Part shown: in pieces, positions 17,517 through 26,352 of the stretch
Numbering within the stretch: position 1 is the stretch's first letter
How the letters are laid out: each line of letters begins with the position of its first letter
From: Amycolatopsis sp. NBRC 101858
GTDB lineage: Bacteria > Actinomycetota > Actinomycetes > Mycobacteriales > Pseudonocardiaceae
Assembly: GCF_030269325.1 (NCBI RefSeq)
Contig: NZ_BSTD01000004.1
Span: 412,558-476,557 of the forward strand
DNA length: 64,000 bases
Reading direction: 5' to 3'
Position numbers and translations under genes: made by a program
The notes under the pieces: generated by a model
The model's database searches: none
Told to the model about the DNA's origin: nothing
The model's input: only the letters and a program-made list of their open reading frames with translations

Positions 17517-17996
17517 ATGGACGGGCCCGGTGCCTTCGAGTCCACTGTGGAGCGGTTCGGCCCGCGCCGCGACGGCGCGGCGCGGGCCATCCTGGCCGGG
17601 ATCGACGGCACGGACACGGCCATGCGCGCGGCGGCGTTCGCGTTCGGCATGGCCCGGCGTCAGGGCAGCAGGCTCATCGTCGTCTTCGTGGCGTGCCCGG
17701 CCCCGCTGGCCCCGCTCCGCCCGGCGGTCGCCACGGTGCTGGAACACGACACGGCAACGCACCTGTACGCCGAGCTGCGCGAACAGATGCGCGAAGCGGC
17801 CGAAGAACTGCGGGTGCCGGTGATGCTGGTCAAGACGTACGGCGACCCGTACACGGCCCTGCGCGACACGGCCGACCGCTGCCAGGCCGACACGGTGGTG
17901 GTCGGCGCGTCCCAGAAGGCGGGCCACCGCTTCGCGGGCTCGGTGGCGACGAAGCTCATCAGGGCGGGGCACTGGCCGGTGCTGGTCGTTCCCTGA
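17517..17996 (+). CDS. Universal stress protein (UspA family)
   Basis: A 159-residue single Usp domain: AILAGIDGTDTAMRAAAFAF at the start of strand 1, DTVVVGASQKAGHRFAGSVA as the nucleotide-loop region and terminal HWPVLVVP. The glycine loop is close to, but not exactly, the ATP-binding GxxGxnGS/T pattern. GGGGAG lies upstream of the ATG. Short spacing to the MFS gene suggests one transcript. Confidence 0.85.
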   Translation: MDGPGAFESTVERFGPRRDGAARAILAGIDGTDTAMRAAAFAFGMARRQGSRLIVVFVACPAPLAPLRPAVATVLEHDTATHLYAELREQMREAAEELRVPVMLVKTYGDPYTALRDTADRCQADTVVVGASQKAGHRFAGSVATKLIRAGHWPVLVVP

Positions 17997-18054
17997 CCCA
18001 GAAAGAACCGTTCGAGTGACAGGGAAAGCCGGGCGCCGGCGCTAGCCTCGGAGC

Positions 18055-18453
18055 ATGAAACGATCTTGGGCAGTCCTGGTCGTCGCCTTGCTCGCGCTCG
18101 CGTCGTCGTCGGTTCCGGCCGCCGCGTCGACCCGTTCGGACGTCTTCTGCCGGGGCAACGCGGTGGGCTTCCCCGCGAAGTGGGGAGCCGTGTCCAAGCC
18201 GTGCAGCTTCACCAGCCCGCCCCAGTGGCGCGGCTACCTCGAGGTCACGTGGTTCGTGGAGGCGGGCACGCAGCAGCGCGGCTGCGTCGACGGCCGGATG
18301 GCCAGCGTGCGCCAGCCTCGCCCGTGGGAGTCCCTCGGGTGCGGCAAGGGCACCACCGGACGGGTGAGCTGGCCCGCGAACACGTTGTCGCTCCTGGAGA
18401 TCCGGGTCAAGAGCGTCAACGTCGGGCTCGCGATGGTCACCTACGAGATCTGA
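18055..18453 (+). CDS. Small secreted protein of unknown function (132 aa)
   Basis: Signal peptide (MKRSWAVLVVALLALASSSVPAAAS) followed by about 107 residues with four Cys (VFCRG, KPCSF, RGCVD, LGCGK), compatible with two disulfides. The sequence is beta-rich with PPQWRGYLEVTWFVEAG. No family recognised. TAGCCT lies six bases before the ATG, so the transcript may be leaderless. The 3' end overlaps the convergent SDR by 13 bases. Confidence 0.65.
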   Translation: MKRSWAVLVVALLALASSSVPAAASTRSDVFCRGNAVGFPAKWGAVSKPCSFTSPPQWRGYLEVTWFVEAGTQQRGCVDGRMASVRQPRPWESLGCGKGTTGRVSWPANTLSLLEIRVKSVNVGLAMVTYEI

Positions 18454-19229
18454 CCGTCCCGGTACCGTCCGGCGAGTTCCGGGCTCTGGCCCCCGAAAGC
18501 GGCCAGCTCGGTCCGGAACACGGCGTCCAGCAGGCTTGCGTCCTCGACCCCGGGAGCGCAGACGACTTCGCCGAGCTCCAGGCCGCGCAGCGAGGCGGAC
18601 ACGACGTCGGCCGCGCTCATCCGGGGGATCGCGCTCAGGTCCAGGCCCTGGCGCTCGTGGAACTCCGTCGCGACCACGCCGGGGCACACGACCTGGACCC
18701 GGACACCGGTGCCTTCGAGCTCGGCACTCAGTGTCTGCGAAAGCGTGACCAGGTGGGCGAGCGAACCCGCGTAGACGGCGCGCCGCGGCATCTGCGAGTG
18801 GGGCGCCGGACCGCTGAACGCGATCATGCCGGCCACGTTGACGATGGTGCCGCGGCCGCGTTCCCGCATGCCCGCGACGGCCGCGCGGGCGAGCATCGTC
18901 GGGGCCAGCACCTTGACCTTGACCAGTTCGCGGGCCTGGGCGGCGGGCAGGTCGGCCAGCGGCATGTAGTGCGCGACGCCCGCGTTGTTCACCAGCAGGT
19001 CCAGCGGTTCGGTGGCGGCGATCTCCGCGACGGCGTCGATGCCTTCGTCGGTGGCGAGATCGGCGGCCACGACACGGACCTTGACTTCGGTGTGGGCGGC
19101 GGCGAATGCGTCGAGGCGCTCTTGGCGCCGGCCGACGATCACCAGGTCGTGGCCGTCGGCGGCGAGGCGTTCGGCGAACGCCCGCCCGATGCCCGAGGTG
19201 GCGCCGGTGACGAGGGCGAGCTTGCTCAT
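18441..19229 (-). CDS. Short-chain dehydrogenase/reductase
   Basis: A 262-residue SDR: TGATSGIG at 8-15, NNAG near 85. Instead of a textbook Ser-Tyr-Lys triad I read VNVAGMIAF followed by RRAVYAGSLA, where the residue four after Tyr is Leu, not Lys. Activity may therefore be altered. It overlaps the upstream XRE regulator by 4 bases (ATGA), so it is translationally coupled. ATG at 19229 preferred; a longer frame would run through the regulator. Confidence 0.75.
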   Translation of the reverse strand: MSKLALVTGATSGIGRAFAERLAADGHDLVIVGRRQERLDAFAAAHTEVKVRVVAADLATDEGIDAVAEIAATEPLDLLVNNAGVAHYMPLADLPAAQARELVKVKVLAPTMLARAAVAGMRERGRGTIVNVAGMIAFSGPAPHSQMPRRAVYAGSLAHLVTLSQTLSAELEGTGVRVQVVCPGVVATEFHERQGLDLSAIPRMSAADVVSASLRGLELGEVVCAPGVEDASLLDAVFRTELAAFGGQSPELAGRYRDGQIS

Positions 19230-20089
19230 GCGTGGTTGTCCTGTTCGGTAGTGGTGCGGGCGGGGGCCGGGGGCAGGGCCGCGGAGCCCAGGAGGGCGAG
19301 TTTGTCGGCGGCGTCCGTGCCGGGATCGGGGTGGTAGACGGCGAGCACGAGCCCCGGCGCCTCGCTGACGAGGAGCTTTTCCCGGTTCAGCACCAGTTCG
19401 CCGACCACCGGGTGGTCGAACCGCACGGTCGCGCCCCGCCGGTTCGCGACGTCGTGGCGGGCCCACAGCTCCCGGAACCGGGGACTGGCCAGCGAAAGCT
19501 CGCCGACGAGCTCGATGAACCGGGGATCGTCGGTCTCGGTCCCGACGGACTGCCGGAAGCCGGCGACCAGTCCTCGCGTGGCGAGTTCCCAGTCCGGGAA
19601 GAGCTCTCGCTCGGCGGGGTCGAGGAAGACGTCCCGCAGCCGGTTCGCGCCGGGCACGAGCCGGGGCGAGATCGCGGCGGCGAGCGGGTTGGCCGCCAGC
19701 ACGTCGAGGTAGCGGCCCTCGACGAAGGCGGGCAGCGCCAGCGCGGCCAGGAACTTGACGGTGCTGGGCGGAACGGTCTCCTTGCGCCGTCGCCGCCGCG
19801 CACGGCGGGGTTTCACGTCGGCGAGGCCGATGAGGTAGGCGGTGGTGTCGTCGTCGAGCTGCAGAACGCGGGCGAGGGATTCGAGGACCGAGCGCGACGG
19901 GTTGCGGTCGCGGCCCTGTTCCAGGCGCAGGTAGTAGTCGGCACTGATGCCGGCGAGCATCGCGACCTCTTCCCGGCGCAAGCCGGGGACGCGCCGGACA
20001 CCGGTGACCGGCAGGCCGGCTTGGGCCGGGGTGAGCAGCTCACGGCGGGCGCGGAGGTGATCGCCCAGGAGGTTCGGCTCGTCGGTCAT
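19226..20089 (-). CDS. XRE-family regulator with MmyB-like ligand domain
   Basis: A 287-residue regulator. The N-terminal HTH_31-type DNA-binding part contains VRRVPGLRREEVAMLAGISADYYLRLEQGR. The C-terminal MmyB/PAS-like domain contains the family's DVLAANPLAAAIS and FIELVGELSLASPRFRELWARHDV. Such proteins commonly control a coupled SDR. TACAGT seven bases before the ATG may be the -10 of a leaderless promoter. Confidence 0.85.
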   Translation of the reverse strand: MTDEPNLLGDHLRARRELLTPAQAGLPVTGVRRVPGLRREEVAMLAGISADYYLRLEQGRDRNPSRSVLESLARVLQLDDDTTAYLIGLADVKPRRARRRRRKETVPPSTVKFLAALALPAFVEGRYLDVLAANPLAAAISPRLVPGANRLRDVFLDPAERELFPDWELATRGLVAGFRQSVGTETDDPRFIELVGELSLASPRFRELWARHDVANRRGATVRFDHPVVGELVLNREKLLVSEAPGLVLAVYHPDPGTDAADKLALLGSAALPPAPARTTTEQDNHA

Positions 20090-20216
20090 GCTTTCGACTG
20101 TAGATCGCCGGGGGCACGGTTACCTGGTCCTGTCACTCCCAGGAGTGCCGGGGCGCCGAAGAAGCGGTGTTAGTGTCGACACGTCGGTATTCGGCCGGAA
20201 CCCACCGTGGAGTCGT

Positions 20217-21098
20217 GTGTCCGAGGCGTTGACCTTCGATCCCGGGGCCGCTGCCCGCGTGCGGTTGTGCAGCCGCCGGGACAACGGCTGGTCGTCCGTG
20301 CTCGTGCGGGTGCTGGACAACGCCGAGGAAGCCGAACTCGACCTGCCGCCCGTCGGCGACCAGACCGTCGTGCTCGTGAGCCGGGGAACCACGACGATCG
20401 AATCCAGGCACGGCAAGCACTGGCGGCGGGCCGGCTACCGCCCGGGCTCGATCGGCCTGACCGCGCCCGGGAACCCGACGCGGATCCGCTGGTGCGGAAC
20501 GGATCGGCTGCAGACGACGCACGTGCACCTTCCCGGTGCCCTGATCGACCGCACCGCGCTCGACCTCTGGGGCCGGGACGCGAGCCGGCTCGGCCGGCCG
20601 GACGCGCTCGCCGTCGAAGACCCGGTGCTCGCGTCCGTCGTGGACGCGCTCAAAGCCGCCGCCCTCGCCGGTGCCGACGAGCTCTACGCCGAATCGGCCG
20701 CGACCTTCCTCGCCGTCCACCTGCTGACGCGGCACGCCGAAGCACCGAGACCGCGCGAGCCCGGGCGCGACGAGCTGCGGACGCGCCGGGCGGTGCGGTT
20801 CATCCGGGAGAACCACCACCTCCCGCTGACGCTCGGGGAAATGGCGGCCGCGGCGGAGCTGAGCCCGTTCCACTTCCTGCGCGTCTTCAAGGCCGCGACC
20901 GGGCAGACGCCGTACCGGTTCCTGACCCGCGTCCGGGTCGAACGCGCCTGCCGGCACCTGGAACGCGGCGACCTTTCCGTCACGGAAATCGCGCAGGCGT
21001 GCGGATTCGCGACGCCGTCGCGCTTCGCTTCGGCGTTCCGGACCCAAATCGGGCTCTCGCCTTCCGGATACCGGACCGCGGTGCGGCACCAGCAATAA
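20217..21098 (+). CDS. AraC-family transcriptional regulator
   Basis: About 293 residues with a C-terminal AraC DNA-binding domain of two HTH units (LTLGEMAAAAELSPFHFLRVF and LSVTEIAQACGFATPSRFASAF). The N-terminus is a cupin-like sensor. The start is uncertain: GTG at 20217 has GTGGAG just upstream, while an ATG at 20088 would overlap the divergent XRE start. It lies 63 bases upstream of the PaoABC-like operon in the same direction and is its likely activator. Confidence 0.8.
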   Translation: MSEALTFDPGAAARVRLCSRRDNGWSSVLVRVLDNAEEAELDLPPVGDQTVVLVSRGTTTIESRHGKHWRRAGYRPGSIGLTAPGNPTRIRWCGTDRLQTTHVHLPGALIDRTALDLWGRDASRLGRPDALAVEDPVLASVVDALKAAALAGADELYAESAATFLAVHLLTRHAEAPRPREPGRDELRTRRAVRFIRENHHLPLTLGEMAAAAELSPFHFLRVFKAATGQTPYRFLTRVRVERACRHLERGDLSVTEIAQACGFATPSRFASAFRTQIGLSPSGYRTAVRHQQ

Positions 21099-21161
21099 AC
21101 GACGTCCCCGGCAGCAACCACGGGAAAGCGCCCCCACCCCGCGCGGGGCTAGCGTCGCCGC

Positions 21162-21644
21162 GTGTCCACTTCAGAAACCACCGTCGAAGCGACCGTGAAC
21201 GGCGAGGCCGTCCGGCTCGCGCTGGATCCCCGCGAGTCGCTGCTCGACGTGCTGCGGGAACGGCTCGGCCTGACCGGCACCAAGAAGGGCTGCGACCAGG
21301 GCCACTGCGGTGCCTGCACCGTGCACCTCGGCGGGCGGCGCGTGGTCTCCTGCCTGACCCCGGCCGTGCAGGCCGCCGGGCAGGACGTCACCACCATCGA
21401 GGGCGTCGCCGGCCCCGGCGGCGCGCTGCACCCGCTGCAGCAGGCCTTCGTCGACCACGACGCGCTGCAGTGCGGCTACTGCACGCCCGGCCAGATCATG
21501 TCCGGCCTCGCCTGCATCGCCGAGGGCCACACGGCCGACGACGACCAGATCCGCGAGTACCTCAGCGGCAACCTCTGCCGCTGCGGGGCCTACGCCGGCA
21601 TCGTCGCCGCCGTCCGGCAAGCCGCCGAAGCGAAGGAAGGCTGA
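21162..21644 (+). CDS. PaoA/YagT-like [2Fe-2S] subunit of molybdenum aldehyde/xanthine dehydrogenase
   Basis: A 160-residue iron-sulfur subunit. The plant-type cluster is bound by CDQGHCGAC and the later Cys of VVSCLTP; the second cluster by CGYCTPGQ and CRCGAY. No Tat or other signal peptide is visible, unlike E. coli PaoA, so the enzyme is probably cytoplasmic. GTG start with TAGCGT six bases upstream indicates a leaderless operon promoter. The stop overlaps the next start (TGATG). Confidence 0.9.
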   Translation: MSTSETTVEATVNGEAVRLALDPRESLLDVLRERLGLTGTKKGCDQGHCGACTVHLGGRRVVSCLTPAVQAAGQDVTTIEGVAGPGGALHPLQQAFVDHDALQCGYCTPGQIMSGLACIAEGHTADDDQIREYLSGNLCRCGAYAGIVAAVRQAAEAKEG

Positions 21645-22642
21645 TGCGTCCCTTCGCCTACGTCGCGCCCGCCAGCCTCGCCGACGCCGTCGACGCCCTC
21701 CGCGACGCCGCCCCCGGCACCAAGGTGCTCGCCGGCGGCACGACGCTCTACGACCTCATGAAGCTCGGCATCGAGACCCCGCCCGCCGTCGTCGACGTGC
21801 ACCGGCTGCCCGAGCTGGACACCATCGAGACCCGCGACCACGAGCTGGTCTTCGGCGCCGGTGCCCGGATGGCCGACGTCGCCGGCCACCCGGTCGTCCG
21901 CGACGAGTACCCCGCCCTGGCCGAGTCGCTGTGGCGGGCCGCGTCGCAGCAGCTGCGGAACATGGCGAGCGTCGGCGGGAACCTGTTGCAGCGCACCCGC
22001 TGCGGCTACTTCCGCGGCGGCCCGGAGTTCCCCTGCAACAAGCGCGAACCCGGCAGTGGCTGCGCGGCGATCGGCGGTCACGACCGCACCCACGCGCTGC
22101 TGGGCGCCAGTGACGCCTGCATCGCGACCTACCCCGGTGACTGGGCCATCGCGCTGCTCGCCTTCGACGCGGTCGTCGACGTCGTCGGCCCGCGCGGCGA
22201 ACGCACGGTTCCCCTGGCGGAGCTGCACGTCGAACCGGGTGCCGATCCCACGCGCGAGCACACCTTGGACCCCGGCGAGCTGATCCTGCGCATCCGGGTC
22301 CCCGCGACGCCTTCCGGCCGCGGCTCCACCTACCTGAAGATCCGCGACCGCGAGTCCTACGCCTTCGCCCTCGCCTCGGCGGCCGTCGCCCTCACCGTCG
22401 AAGACGGGGTGATCGGGGACTGCCGGATCGCGCTCGGTGGCGTCGCCACCCGCCCGTGGCGCGCCGAAGACGCCGAACGGACCCTGCGAGGAGCGCCGCT
22501 GACCCCCGAGGCCGCCCGCCACGCCGGGGAAGTCGCGTTCGTCGGCGCGCGTCCCGGCACCGCCAACGGATTCCGGGTCGAACTGGGCATCCGCACCGTC
22601 GCCGACGCGGTGCGCATCGCCGCGGAGAGGGCTGCCCGATGA
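21644..22642 (+). CDS. PaoB/YagS-like FAD (plus [4Fe-4S]) subunit
   Basis: A 332-residue CO-dehydrogenase-flavoprotein-type subunit with the FAD motif KVLAGGTTLYDLMK and ASVGGNLLQRTRC. The insertion TRCGYFRGGPEFPCNKREPG followed by SGC carries the Cys set that binds an extra [4Fe-4S] cluster in the PaoB subclass, distinguishing it from plain xanthine dehydrogenase. It transfers electrons from the 2Fe-2S subunit to an acceptor. Coupled to both neighbours by overlapping start/stop codons. Confidence 0.9.
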   Translation: MRPFAYVAPASLADAVDALRDAAPGTKVLAGGTTLYDLMKLGIETPPAVVDVHRLPELDTIETRDHELVFGAGARMADVAGHPVVRDEYPALAESLWRAASQQLRNMASVGGNLLQRTRCGYFRGGPEFPCNKREPGSGCAAIGGHDRTHALLGASDACIATYPGDWAIALLAFDAVVDVVGPRGERTVPLAELHVEPGADPTREHTLDPGELILRIRVPATPSGRGSTYLKIRDRESYAFALASAAVALTVEDGVIGDCRIALGGVATRPWRAEDAERTLRGAPLTPEAARHAGEVAFVGARPGTANGFRVELGIRTVADAVRIAAERAAR

Positions 22643-24810
22643 CCGACACCCGCCGTGTGGACGCCTACGCCAAGGTCACCGGCAAGGCCGCCTACGGGAC
22701 CGACCGCGTTCCCGAGGGCGTCGCCTACGCGACCCTCGCCCCGGCCAGGATCGGCCGTGGCCGGGTGTCCCATGTGGACACGACCGCGGCCGCCGCCGTG
22801 CCCGGTGTCCTGCTCGTCGTCACCCGCTTCGACGCCGAAGAACTGCGCGGCGCCGGGTTCATCATGGGCGGCGGCTTCTCCTTCCAGAGCCTGCAGCCGC
22901 TGCTGGACGACCACATCGCCTACCGCGGCCAGCCGATCGCCCTGGTCGTCGCGGAGACCCTGGTCGCCGCGACCGAGGCGGCCGAGCTCGTCACCGCCGA
23001 GTACGAGACCGAGCCCTTCGCCGTCCACCTCGACGCCGAGGGCGCGACCACTCTCGTCCAGGAGGAGGCCATCCCGCTGCCGTTCCTCGCCGACATCAAG
23101 GTCGGTGACGCCGACGCGGCGGTCGACGCGAGCCCGGTGAGGATCGACAGCGCCTACGAATACGCGGCGCAGCACGCCGTCCCGATGGAGCTGAACGGCG
23201 CCGTCGTCGAGTGGCGGGGTGACACGCTCGTCGTGCACGAAGGCACCCAGAACGCGGCGGCCCTGCGGCACGGGCTCGCCCAGCAACTCGGCCTCGACGC
23301 CGCGGACATCGAGGTGCGCTCGCCTTACGTCGGCGGCGGCTTCGGCCAGAAGAACTCGCTCCAGCCGCACCTCGGCCCGCTCGCCCTGGTGGCGCGGCGG
23401 CTCGGCCGGCCGGTCAAGCTCGTGCTGGCCCGCACCCAGACGTTCCACAACGGGAGCTTCCGCCCGGCCACGCGCCACCGCGTCCGCCTCGGCGCGGACG
23501 AGACCGGCAAGATCCTCGCCGCCGTCCACGAGGTCGACCAGCAGACGTCCCGGCACGACCTGTTCCCGGCGATGCACACCGAGATCACGTCGCGGCTCTA
23601 CGGTTTCCCGGCGTTCCGCGGCCGGCACCGCCTCGTCCAGACCGACGTGCAGACGCCGGGCTACATGCGGGCGCCGTTCGAGAGCTCCGCGACGTTCGCC
23701 TTCGAGTCGGCCGTCGACGAGCTGGCCCACGCCACCGGCCAGGACCCGGTGGCGCTGCGGCTGGCCAACGACACGATGACCGACCCGGTGACCGGACGGC
23801 CGTTCTCCACCCGGTTCCTCGCCGAATGCCTCCGGCGCGGCGCCGAGGAGTTCGGCTGGGCGGCGCGGAACCCGGAGCCCCGCTCGATGCGCGCCGACGA
23901 CGGCTCGCTCATCGGCTGGGGCGTCGCGGCGGGCACCTACCCGGGCAGCATCGTGCCCGCCGTCGCGCACCTGACCGCCGAGGCCGACGGGCGCGTCACC
24001 GTCGGCGTCGACGGCCACGAAATGGGCCAGGGCATCCGCTCGGCGATCGCGCTGCTCGTGGCCGGGGACCTCGGCATCCCGGCGGGTGACGTCGAAGTGC
24101 GCGTCGGCGACACCCGGTTCGCGGCGCAGCACCTCACCGCGGGTTCGTGGGGGACGGCGAGCGCGCTGCCGGCCGTCCATTCCGGACTGCGGGAGCTGCG
24201 CAGGCACCTGAACGTCGCCGACACCGGCGAGGTCGACGTCGCCGCGGCTGTCGAGCGGGCCGGGCACCCGGTCGAGGCCGAGGCGAGCGCGCTCGGGCCC
24301 GGCCAGCCGCCCGAGGCGCTCGACCAGGCGAGGTCCGGGCACCTGGCCATCGCCGGGCCGGTGTTCCCCGAGTTCAGCACGTTCAGCTGGGTCGCCCACT
24401 TCGTCGAGGTCCGCGTGGAGCCGACGACGTGCCGGATCCGCGTGCCGCGCGTGGTCAGCGTCGTCGACTGCGGCCGGGTGGCGAGCCCGGTGACCGCGGC
24501 GAGCCAGGTCCGCGGCGGCGTGGTGTGGGGCATCGGCGGGGCGCTGCGCGAAGAGAGCCTGGCCGACGACCGGTTCGGCGGCTTCCTCAACGCCACGCTC
24601 GAGGAGTACCCGATCATGGTCAACGCCGACGTCCACCGCATCGACGTCGCGTTCGTGGACGAGCCGGACCTGCTGTTCAATCCGGTCGGGGTGAAGGGGC
24701 TCGGTGAGGTCGCGATGGTCGGGGTCGCGGCGGCCGTGGCGAACGCCGTCCACCACGCCACCGGCAAGCGCCACCACCGACTGCCGATCCGCCTCGATGA
24801 CGTCCTCTGA
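22639..24810 (+). CDS. PaoC/YagR-like molybdopterin-binding catalytic subunit
   Basis: A 723-residue large subunit that binds the molybdenum cofactor. VDAYAKVTGKAAYGTD opens the aldehyde-oxidase a/b hammerhead. YVGGGFGQKNSLQPH and MRAPFESSATFAFE line the cofactor site, and GVKGLGEVAMVG near the C-terminus supplies the catalytic Glu. ATG overlaps the previous stop by 4 bases. Oxidises an aldehyde or N-heterocycle; substrate unknown. No XdhC-type maturation gene (PaoD) follows, so cofactor insertion must be provided from elsewhere. Confidence 0.9.
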   Translation: MTDTRRVDAYAKVTGKAAYGTDRVPEGVAYATLAPARIGRGRVSHVDTTAAAAVPGVLLVVTRFDAEELRGAGFIMGGGFSFQSLQPLLDDHIAYRGQPIALVVAETLVAATEAAELVTAEYETEPFAVHLDAEGATTLVQEEAIPLPFLADIKVGDADAAVDASPVRIDSAYEYAAQHAVPMELNGAVVEWRGDTLVVHEGTQNAAALRHGLAQQLGLDAADIEVRSPYVGGGFGQKNSLQPHLGPLALVARRLGRPVKLVLARTQTFHNGSFRPATRHRVRLGADETGKILAAVHEVDQQTSRHDLFPAMHTEITSRLYGFPAFRGRHRLVQTDVQTPGYMRAPFESSATFAFESAVDELAHATGQDPVALRLANDTMTDPVTGRPFSTRFLAECLRRGAEEFGWAARNPEPRSMRADDGSLIGWGVAAGTYPGSIVPAVAHLTAEADGRVTVGVDGHEMGQGIRSAIALLVAGDLGIPAGDVEVRVGDTRFAAQHLTAGSWGTASALPAVHSGLRELRRHLNVADTGEVDVAAAVERAGHPVEAEASALGPGQPPEALDQARSGHLAIAGPVFPEFSTFSWVAHFVEVRVEPTTCRIRVPRVVSVVDCGRVASPVTAASQVRGGVVWGIGGALREESLADDRFGGFLNATLEEYPIMVNADVHRIDVAFVDEPDLLFNPVGVKGLGEVAMVGVAAAVANAVHHATGKRHHRLPIRLDDVL

Positions 24811-25813
24811 CCAGCTCGTGGCCGATCGTCCGGCGGTGTGCAGGCCGGATGCGCTCACACCCGAAGCGCTGGCCGACGCGCGCCGGAACCAGCCGCGGCG
24901 GGCGCTGGCCGGGCTGGTGTTCGTCCTGCCGGTGACCGCCCTGCTCGCGGCCGGCGCGGGCGGCCCCGCCCGCACGCTGGAGGTGCTCGGGCCGCCGGTG
25001 ACGTTCGCACTGCCGATCGTCGCGATGATCGCGTTCTGGTGGGAGGACTGGCCGGGCAGCCTGCTGCGCGGCGGCTGGTCCGGGCTGTCCGACACGGCGC
25101 TCGTCGTGGCCGGGGGAGCGGCGCTGACGCTGCTCGGCCGGGCCGTCACCGGGACGGCGGCGGTGCCGCTGGCCGCGAGCATCTTCACGCTGACGCTGCA
25201 GCTCACCCTGGTCGGAGAGGGCTGGCCGCTGCGAGGCCGTGGTGAACGCTGGCCAGGTGTCGCGGCCCTGGCGGTGTGCTGGGCCGCGGGGCTGGCGGTG
25301 TACCTCGGCCTCGTCCGGACCGGGCTGGTGCCGGGCGAGGACTACGGCGCGTGGTTCGCCGTGCTGGGTGCCTGGCAGATGGCCTGGTACGTGGCGCTGC
25401 GCGGCTGGCCGTTCGCCCGGATCCGGCGGCGCGCGGTCCGGCTGGCGACGGCGCACGGCGCGGTCCTCGCCTGCGGGTTCGCCACCTACGCGGTGGTCCG
25501 GCTCGCGTGGCAACCGGAGTGGATCGCGGAGGTCGCCGGCGCGGCCATCGCGTCGGTGCTCGTGGTGGCGATGCTGTTCGAGGCGTGGCCGGCCATCCGG
25601 CTGACCCCGCTGCCGGGCCGCAGCCTGGTACTGGTGCTGGTGGCCCTGCTGACGGCAGCCCTGTCGGCAGCGTTGCCGCAAGTCGCGCACTGGGCCGCGG
25701 TGCCGGAGCGGCTGGTCGCGGGGTGGGCGACGCACACGACGTTGAACGCGCTCAGCCTCGCGGTGATCCTCCACGTCGCGGTCTGGCGGCGGTGGCCCTC
25801 TTCAGCGTCGTGA
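24797..25813 (+). CDS. Polytopic membrane protein of unknown function
   Basis: A 338-residue protein with about eight to nine hydrophobic helices after a 45-residue polar N-terminus. Notable soluble-loop motifs are WWEDWPGSLLRGGWSG and ATHTTLNALSLAVILH. Start ATG lies 14 bases inside the molybdenum-subunit gene, making it the fourth gene of that operon. No family recognised; a role as membrane partner or unrelated cargo cannot be told apart. Its end overlaps the convergent small-gene pair by 12 bases. Confidence 0.65.
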   Translation: MTSSDQLVADRPAVCRPDALTPEALADARRNQPRRALAGLVFVLPVTALLAAGAGGPARTLEVLGPPVTFALPIVAMIAFWWEDWPGSLLRGGWSGLSDTALVVAGGAALTLLGRAVTGTAAVPLAASIFTLTLQLTLVGEGWPLRGRGERWPGVAALAVCWAAGLAVYLGLVRTGLVPGEDYGAWFAVLGAWQMAWYVALRGWPFARIRRRAVRLATAHGAVLACGFATYAVVRLAWQPEWIAEVAGAAIASVLVVAMLFEAWPAIRLTPLPGRSLVLVLVALLTAALSAALPQVAHWAAVPERLVAGWATHTTLNALSLAVILHVAVWRRWPSSAS

Positions 25814-25912
25814 CCCGACGGTGGCCAGCTGCTCGGTGATCTCCGCCAGCAGTTCGGACGCCGCGTCGCCGAGCGCCTCCAGGTCGGCCAGGGTCGTCTC
25901 TTCGGTTTTCAC
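25802..25912 (-). CDS. 36-residue acidic peptide, coupled to the upstream small gene
   Basis: GTG start overlaps the upstream stop (GTGA). The peptide begins VKTEETTLADLEALGDAASE and ends EQLATVGSRR: an acidic, amphipathic helix-like sequence with no Cys. It could be a small interaction partner of the 108-residue protein, a precursor peptide, or a toxin/antitoxin-type helper. None of these is demonstrated. Confidence 0.45.
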   Translation of the reverse strand: MKTEETTLADLEALGDAASELLAEITEQLATVGSRR

Positions 25913-26235
25913 AGCTGGTCCTCGAAGGCTTCGTGACGGGCGATGAGGGCTTCGGCGAAGGCGGTGTGGACGCGGAGGTACTCGTCCAGGCCCACCGCGG
26001 TCTCCGCCCAGGCGTGCCACCGGACGTGCGCCTCGGCGACGTCGATGTCGGCCGCGGCGGACACCGTCGCAGCACCTGTGCCGGCGAGGATCGCTCGGTG
26101 CATGAGCGACGGGGACGAGGTCCGGGCGAGCTCCGCCAGCGCGGCGAGCCGGGTGAGCTCGGCGAGCGCGTCCGGCGCGACCGGCCGGCGGCGCGGGACG
26201 GGAACGGGGTGGGCGTTCTCGAGAACGCTGGTCAT
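25909..26235 (-). CDS. Small helical protein of unknown function (108 aa)
   Basis: ATG start. Pro/Arg-rich head (HPVPVPRRRPVAPDALAEL) followed by an Ala/Leu/Glu-rich helical body ending in AEALIARHEAFEDQL. No signal peptide, Cys or known motif. Forms a two-gene unit with the 36-residue ORF by a 4-base overlap. Codon pattern is like surrounding genes. Confidence 0.5.
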   Translation of the reverse strand: MTSVLENAHPVPVPRRRPVAPDALAELTRLAALAELARTSSPSLMHRAILAGTGAATVSAAADIDVAEAHVRWHAWAETAVGLDEYLRVHTAFAEALIARHEAFEDQL

Positions 26236-26352
26236 CGAACGACTCCTGCACGGAAGAAGCTGAAGATCCTGGTCGGCGGTCGGTTACCCCGCCTCACCGT
26301 GGGTAAACGCGCGCGCCCGTGATCTCCATCTCGCCGATCGGGTGACAGAATT

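Noticed and set aside
18441..18453. Tail overlaps between convergent genes as frameshift artefacts
   Set aside because: Overlaps of 4-25 bases recur throughout the window (15271, 18441, 25802, 26838, 36952, 38577, 50796) and look like normal compaction.
22357..25206. 949-codon minus-strand frame across the PaoABC-like operon
   Set aside because: It spans three well-supported plus-strand genes and their junctions and has no recognisable domain. Shadow frame.
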